NCBI RefSeq assembly: GCF_019075875.1
Contig: NZ_JAHOOZ010000002.1
Location: 62,001 to 126,000, forward strand
Origin: Novosphingobium sp. G106
Lineage (GTDB): Bacteria; Pseudomonadota; Alphaproteobacteria; Sphingomonadales; Sphingomonadaceae
Length of the DNA: 64,000 nucleotides
Direction of reading: 5' to 3'
Below, in pieces: positions 60,366 through 64,000 of this stretch (its first letter is position 1; every line of letters begins with the position of its first letter). Made by a program: the position numbers and the translations under genes. The notes under the pieces are model-generated. The model worked only from the letters and a program-made list of their open reading frames with translations, did no database searches and was not told the origin of the DNA.

Positions 60366-60808
60366 GAACTCCTCCATCGTTTCAAGAAACAGAAGCAGGC
60401 GCTCGAGATATTGGTGGTTGCGGGGACTCGGGTTACCTGCAGGGCCATTTAGGGCTCAAGGCAAGGCCGCCGCCCATTCGCAATATCCCGTAGTATGACA
60501 CTTTGGCAGAACCACTGCCGCCAAGGCGGTAAGCAAGGCGCTCCCGGTCGCGGCCTTCCGGGAGCAGCGCGTGCACCGAAGTGCGGCCAAGGCACCAAGC
60601 CGCCGAGAATTGCCCGGTTCGTCCCACGGCAGCGTGCGACAAGACCGTAATATTCCGTAGTTTCCGATCGAAGAACGCGGCGTACACCCACGCCTGACGG
60701 TATCGTCCGGTAGGCATGCAACAACGCAAGGCATGTGCCGGGTCTTTGAGGGCCGAGAGCCGCGCCGTTCGAACCAAAACGCTTAGATCGATCGGAATGG
60801 AGTTCGCC
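60366..60808. promoter_or_regulatory. Divergent promoter region with repeated operator-like motif
   Basis: AATATCCCGTAGT (60482-60494) and AATATTCCGTAGT (60649-60661) lie in the same orientation 167 bases apart, near sixteen helical turns. Around the second, CGTAATATTCCG is nearly palindromic. No gene is seen in this 443-base gap, which must drive both stress operons. Confidence 0.6.
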
Positions 60809-61477
60809 ATGGAGCCGCCGCAGGCAGTGAAGCAGCTCGTCGTACTGGCACATCCCAGTGCCCAAAGTTTCTGTTCGTCAATCGCGCGGCGCTGGCAGGA
60901 ACGCGCGGAGCGCAATCATCAGATCTGCGAACTCAGAGATCTCTATCGCGACGGTTTCGATCCGGTTCTTCGGGCCACCGAGCAACCGGGTAAGATCGGC
61001 TTCGCACCTAGCGCTGACAATGTCGCCGAATGCCGGCGCCTGCAGGACACAGAGGTTCTCGTCTTTGTCTATCCCGTCTGGTTCGGCTCGCCGCCTGCCA
61101 TTCTCAAGGGTTATTTCGAACGCGTAGTCGGGTGCGGCACTGCATTCAAGGAAGGCGAACAGGCCGCGAAAGCCCTCGCCAACGTGCGCGTCGTGCAGAT
61201 CGCAACGTCAGCCTCGAGCGAGCCCTGGCTCGCTGAGAAGGGTGTGAAGGGAGCACTTCACACGCTTTACGATCAGTACATTGCCGAGGTTTTCGGGGCC
61301 AAGGAAGTCCTGCGATTGCACCTGGGAATGATCTTGGAAGCGATGGACAGTCACTACGCCGCGTCGCAGCTCAGCCGGGTGGACGAATTCGCGGATCGTG
61401 TCTGCGCAGCTGCGAACGCAGAGCGTTGGGAGAGAGCGGCATCCGGTCTGGGGCTCCGGAATCCGACCCTGCGCTAG
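60809..61477 (+). CDS. Flavodoxin-fold NAD(P)H oxidoreductase
   Basis: 222 residues from the ATG at 60809, six bases after GGAG; an ATG at 60797 is also in frame. Leu-Val-Val-Leu-Ala-His-Pro-Ser-Ala-Gln-Ser-Phe opens the flavodoxin fold and Phe-Val-Tyr-Pro-Val-Trp-Phe-Gly-Ser-Pro-Pro-Ala-Ile-Leu-Lys-Gly-Tyr-Phe-Glu-Arg-Val is the FMN/FAD loop of NQO/MdaB-type quinone or nitro reductases. It reduces quinones or azo compounds by two electrons, limiting radical formation. First gene of the plus-strand arm with ADH and NUDIX. Confidence 0.8.
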   Translation: MEPPQAVKQLVVLAHPSAQSFCSSIARRWQERAERNHQICELRDLYRDGFDPVLRATEQPGKIGFAPSADNVAECRRLQDTEVLVFVYPVWFGSPPAILKGYFERVVGCGTAFKEGEQAAKALANVRVVQIATSASSEPWLAEKGVKGALHTLYDQYIAEVFGAKEVLRLHLGMILEAMDSHYAASQLSRVDEFADRVCAAANAERWERAASGLGLRNPTLR

Positions 61478-61538
61478 ACGCGTCAGGACCAGTTTGGCGG
61501 CGCGCAGCAGCGCAGCCGCGATCAAGAAGGAAACCATT

Positions 61539-62612
61539 ATGTCGAAGATGACAGCCGCCGTGTTCGTCGAGCCAGGACGTATCGTGCTGGACTTGAAGCC
61601 CATTCCGGAAATCGGCCCCCTCGATGCCCTGGTGCGCATCACGACGACCACGATATGCGGGACCGATGTCCACATTCTCAAGGGGGAGTATCCGGTCGCA
61701 CCCGGCCTTACCATCGGTCACGAGCCCGTGGGGGTCATCGAAAAACTGGGATCGGCGGTTCAAGGCTACCGCGAAGGCCAGCGGGTGATCGCCGGCGCGA
61801 TAACGCCCTCGGGCTGGTCCAACGCATCTCTCGACGGCTGCCATTCGCAATGCGGTGCCGGGACTGCTCATGGCTGGAAGCCGATGGGAGGATGGCGGTT
61901 CGGCAATACGATCGACGGCGCCCAGGCACAGTTTCTGCTCGTTCCGGATGCCATGGCCAATCTCGCCCCGATACCCGACGACTTGACGGACGAGCAGGTG
62001 TTGATGTGCCCCGACATCATGTCGACGGGCTTCGCGGGCGCCGAGGCGGCTCGCATACGCATCGGCGACACCGTGGCCATCTTCGCCCAAGGACCCATCG
62101 GGCTCTGTGCCACAGCGGGAGCGCGGCTGATGGGCGCGGCCGCGATAATCGGCGTGGAGTCCATCGGAGTGCGCGGCGAGATCGCCCGCAACATGGGGGC
62201 GGATCACATTGTCGATTTTACCAAAGTCGATCCCGTTTCCGAAATTCTGAAGCTGACAGGCGGGCGAGGCGTGGATGTCGCCATCGAGGCCCTGGGGCGG
62301 CAGGAAACCTTCGAGGCTGCTCTCCGCGTGCTGCGTCCCGGCGGAACGCTGTCATCGCTGGGCGTCTACTCGACCGATCTCAGGATACCGGTCGACGCCT
62401 TTACCGCCGGTCTCGGGGACAACAAGATCATCACGTCGCTCTGTCCCGGAGGCAAGGAACGCATGCGCCGCCTGATGGCGACCGTTGCCGCCGGGCGCTT
62501 CGATCCGGCTGCGCTCGTGACACACCGCTTTGTCCTCAACGACATCGAAGCCGCTTACGATCTGTTCTCGCATCAGCGGGACGGCGTGCTGAAGGTTGCC
62601 ATCCGCCCGTGA
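61539..62612 (+). CDS. Zinc-dependent alcohol dehydrogenase (NAD(P)-linked, TADH type)
   Basis: 357 residues from the ATG at 61539, after AAGGA. The catalytic zinc site is Cys40 (Thr-Ile-Cys-Gly-Thr-Asp), His61 and Glu62 (Gly-His-Glu-Pro-Val-Gly) and Asp159 (Cys-Pro-Asp-Ile-Met), the C-H-E-D pattern of bacterial secondary alcohol dehydrogenases. The structural-zinc cysteines are mostly gone (Cys-His-Ser-Gln-Cys only). The nucleotide site reads Phe-Ala-Gln-Gly-Pro-Ile-Gly-Leu. It likely interconverts isopropanol-type alcohols and ketones or aldehydes. It is 62 bases after the oxidoreductase and 173 before the NUDIX gene. Confidence 0.85.
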   Translation: MSKMTAAVFVEPGRIVLDLKPIPEIGPLDALVRITTTTICGTDVHILKGEYPVAPGLTIGHEPVGVIEKLGSAVQGYREGQRVIAGAITPSGWSNASLDGCHSQCGAGTAHGWKPMGGWRFGNTIDGAQAQFLLVPDAMANLAPIPDDLTDEQVLMCPDIMSTGFAGAEAARIRIGDTVAIFAQGPIGLCATAGARLMGAAAIIGVESIGVRGEIARNMGADHIVDFTKVDPVSEILKLTGGRGVDVAIEALGRQETFEAALRVLRPGGTLSSLGVYSTDLRIPVDAFTAGLGDNKIITSLCPGGKERMRRLMATVAAGRFDPAALVTHRFVLNDIEAAYDLFSHQRDGVLKVAIRP

Positions 62613-62784
62613 CACTTTCCGAGCTGACGAGGCCTGTTGGCGAAAGATGCGGCTCTACCTATCCTGTTTCGAGATGGCGGGCGGCAAGTGCGAGACCGGG
62701 GTTGCAGGCGGAGCCAATCGGGCGAACGGCCGCTTATCCGCCTGGCGATCCCCGGATATCCTTGTCGATCTTCGTGAGGCGTCG

Positions 62785-63255
62785 ATGGCTCGGCACAGTG
62801 CAGGCATCCTTTTGTATCGCGGCGCCAAGGACGGGGTCGAGGTCTTGCTTGTTCACCCCGGCGGCCCGTTTTGGCGCGGACGCGACCGCGGGGCCTGGCA
62901 GATCCCCAAAGGACTGGTCCGGGCCGGAGAAGAGCCGCTCGCCGCAGCCTGCCGCGAAACCGAAGAAGAGCTAGGCATAAGGATCGACGGTATACCGGTC
63001 CCGCTCGCGACGATCAGGCAGAAGGGAGGGAAGGTCGTCGAGGCCTTCGCGCTCCATCAGGACGTCGACGTCAAAGCGCTCCATAGCAACAGCTTCGAGA
63101 TCGAATGGCCCCCGGGCAGCGGCACGATGGCCGCGTTTCCCGAAATCGACGCGGCGCGTTGGATGTCGCTCGGCGAGGCCGGCCACTGCATCCTTGCCAG
63201 TCAAGATCCGCTGCTGGGCGCCCTGGCGGAGTTGCTTGAACCCGGGCCTCGCTGA
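62785..63255 (+). CDS. NUDIX hydrolase
   Basis: 156 residues from the ATG at 62785, six bases after GAGG; upstream open frame is not coding-like. The Nudix box spans 43-65: Gly-Leu-Val-Arg-Ala-Gly-Glu, then Arg-Glu-Thr-Glu-Glu-Glu-Leu-Gly-Ile, with all metal-binding glutamates. It opens His-Ser-Ala-Gly-Ile-Leu-Leu-Tyr-Arg and has Gly-Ala-Trp-Gln-Ile-Pro-Lys-Gly before the box. This form hydrolyses dinucleoside polyphosphates or nucleotide sugars. Third gene of the plus-strand arm. Confidence 0.85.
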   Translation: MARHSAGILLYRGAKDGVEVLLVHPGGPFWRGRDRGAWQIPKGLVRAGEEPLAAACRETEEELGIRIDGIPVPLATIRQKGGKVVEAFALHQDVDVKALHSNSFEIEWPPGSGTMAAFPEIDAARWMSLGEAGHCILASQDPLLGALAELLEPGPR

Positions 63256-63258
63256 CGT

Positions 63259-64000
63259 TTACATGACGAGGACGGCTGCTCCCGTGATCCCGCCGGCCCT
63301 GAGATCCGCAAGCGCCCTGTTCGCTTCCCGCAGCGGATAAGGCGTCGTCACCGTACGGATGTTCGTTTTCTCGACCGCCTCGAAGAACGATAGGCCGTCC
63401 TCGCGGGTTAGGTTTGCAACCGACAGGATCTGCCGCTCTTCCCAAAGATCGCTGTAGGCGAAGGCGGGAATGTCGCTCATGTGAATGCCCGCGCAAACGA
63501 CCCTGCCGCCCTTCGCCACCGACCGCAGAGCTATCGGAACGAGGTCTCCCACCGGGGCGAAGATGATCGCGGCGTCGAGTTCGGCCGGTGCCTTCTCGTT
63601 GGAGGATCCCGCCCAGGCACAGCCCAGCGAAAGCGCGAAGGACTGGCCGGCCGCATCGCCAGCGCGCGTGAAGGCATAGACCTGCCTGTTCTGCCAACGC
63701 GCAACCTGGGTCAGGATATGAGCAGCAGCGCCAAAGCCGAAGAAACCCAAACGCTTGCCCTTGCCAGCGAGGCGCAAGGCCCGCCAGCCGATCAGGCCGG
63801 CGCACAGCAGGGGTGCCGCCTCGACGTCGGACAGGCGATCGGGAATGGAGAAACAATAGCGCGGGTCCGCCAGCACATGCGTGGCATAGCCGCCGTCGCG
63901 CGTCGCTCCGGTGAATTCGGCGTTGTCGCAGAGATTTTCTCGAGCCGACCGGCAATAGAGGCATCGGCCGCATGTGTGCCCGAGCCAGGGTATGCCGACG
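63259..64000 (-). CDS. Zinc-dependent alcohol dehydrogenase, C-terminal part (5' end outside window)
   Basis: About 246 residues up to the right edge; the start lies beyond the window. The structural zinc site is intact (Thr-Cys-Gly-Arg-Cys-Leu-Tyr-Cys, then Leu-Cys-Asp-Asn). The catalytic second Cys is in Ala-Pro-Leu-Leu-Cys-Ala-Gly-Leu, and the nucleotide site reads Phe-Gly-Phe-Gly-Ala-Ala-Ala-His. It belongs to the medium-chain group with Tyr-Ser and Asn-Leu-Thr-Arg at the end, close to AdhP/CAD-type enzymes. It converges with the NUDIX gene, three bases separating the ends. It is distinct from the TADH-type gene at 61539. Confidence 0.85.
   Translation of the reverse strand, partial: VGIPWLGHTCGRCLYCRSARENLCDNAEFTGATRDGGYATHVLADPRYCFSIPDRLSDVEAAPLLCAGLIGWRALRLAGKGKRLGFFGFGAAAHILTQVARWQNRQVYAFTRAGDAAGQSFALSLGCAWAGSSNEKAPAELDAAIIFAPVGDLVPIALRSVAKGGRVVCAGIHMSDIPAFAYSDLWEERQILSVANLTREDGLSFFEAVEKTNIRTVTTPYPLREANRALADLRAGGITGAAVLVM

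Overview
The window looks like a chromosomal segment of a high-GC alphaproteobacterium of the order Sphingomonadales (Novosphingobium/Sphingobium type). This rests on four large TonB-dependent receptors of the sphingomonad type, MucR/Ros regulators, a decayed PEPxxWA-CTERM tail, an HWE/HisKA_2 sensor kinase, FixJ-like regulators and EAL/GGDEF/PilZ genes. Genus is inference; no marker gene or rRNA is present.

Layout. 1-1294: the end of an SPFH/band-7 protein followed by an NAD-kinase-fold protein. 1295-7720: sparse, small-gene territory with an outer-membrane beta-barrel protein, three small DNA-binding proteins, tiny membrane proteins, a dense cluster of intrinsic terminators and the wreck of a PEP-CTERM gene. 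7848-11698: two PilZ proteins, a FixJ/LuxR-type regulator with a degenerate receiver, a lipoprotein and small membrane proteins. 11973-29982: an uptake/catabolic region with four TonB-dependent receptors in alternating orientation, a truncated IclR regulator, a TauD/TfdA dioxygenase-TetR-GPH symporter operon closed by an IS5-type remnant, and a Tat-signal esterase. Several strong palindromes sit in front of these genes. 30253-36320: a frameshifted HWE kinase, a divergent MerR/MFS pair with a SoxR-like operator, and a second FixJ-like regulator followed by a decayed duplicate of its own HTH. 36394-46726: two GGDEF-EAL proteins, a GST, a hipBA-type toxin-antitoxin locus, a P450-ferredoxin operon, IS110 debris and two tandem MucR-type regulators. 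46919-51545: a frameshifted anchored hypothetical protein, a frameshifted SLC13 permease, NhaA and a LOG-family protein. 51678-54293: ClpB. 54379-56355: a Rap1a/Tai-like protein, a receiver-like protein and an orphan LptC-like protein. 56543-64000: a stress cluster with a universal stress protein, an APH-like/AAA kinase fusion, Hsp20, a triple-BON protein, a flavodoxin-fold oxidoreductase, two zinc alcohol dehydrogenases and a NUDIX hydrolase. It is arranged around a divergent promoter region with a repeated operator-like motif.

Themes. (i) Cyclic-di-GMP: two GGDEF-EAL enzymes and three PilZ domains in two proteins. (ii) Substrate-responsive outer-membrane uptake: each receptor region carries its own candidate operator. 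(iii) Stress/low-energy physiology at the right end. Three chromosomal genes (30525-31869, 46919-47798, 47915-49215) are each broken by a single-base indel that would restore a full protein if corrected. They are either real pseudogenes, switchable tracts, or sequencing errors; read-level data would decide. No rRNA, tRNA, CRISPR array, phage structural module or complete insertion sequence was recognised.
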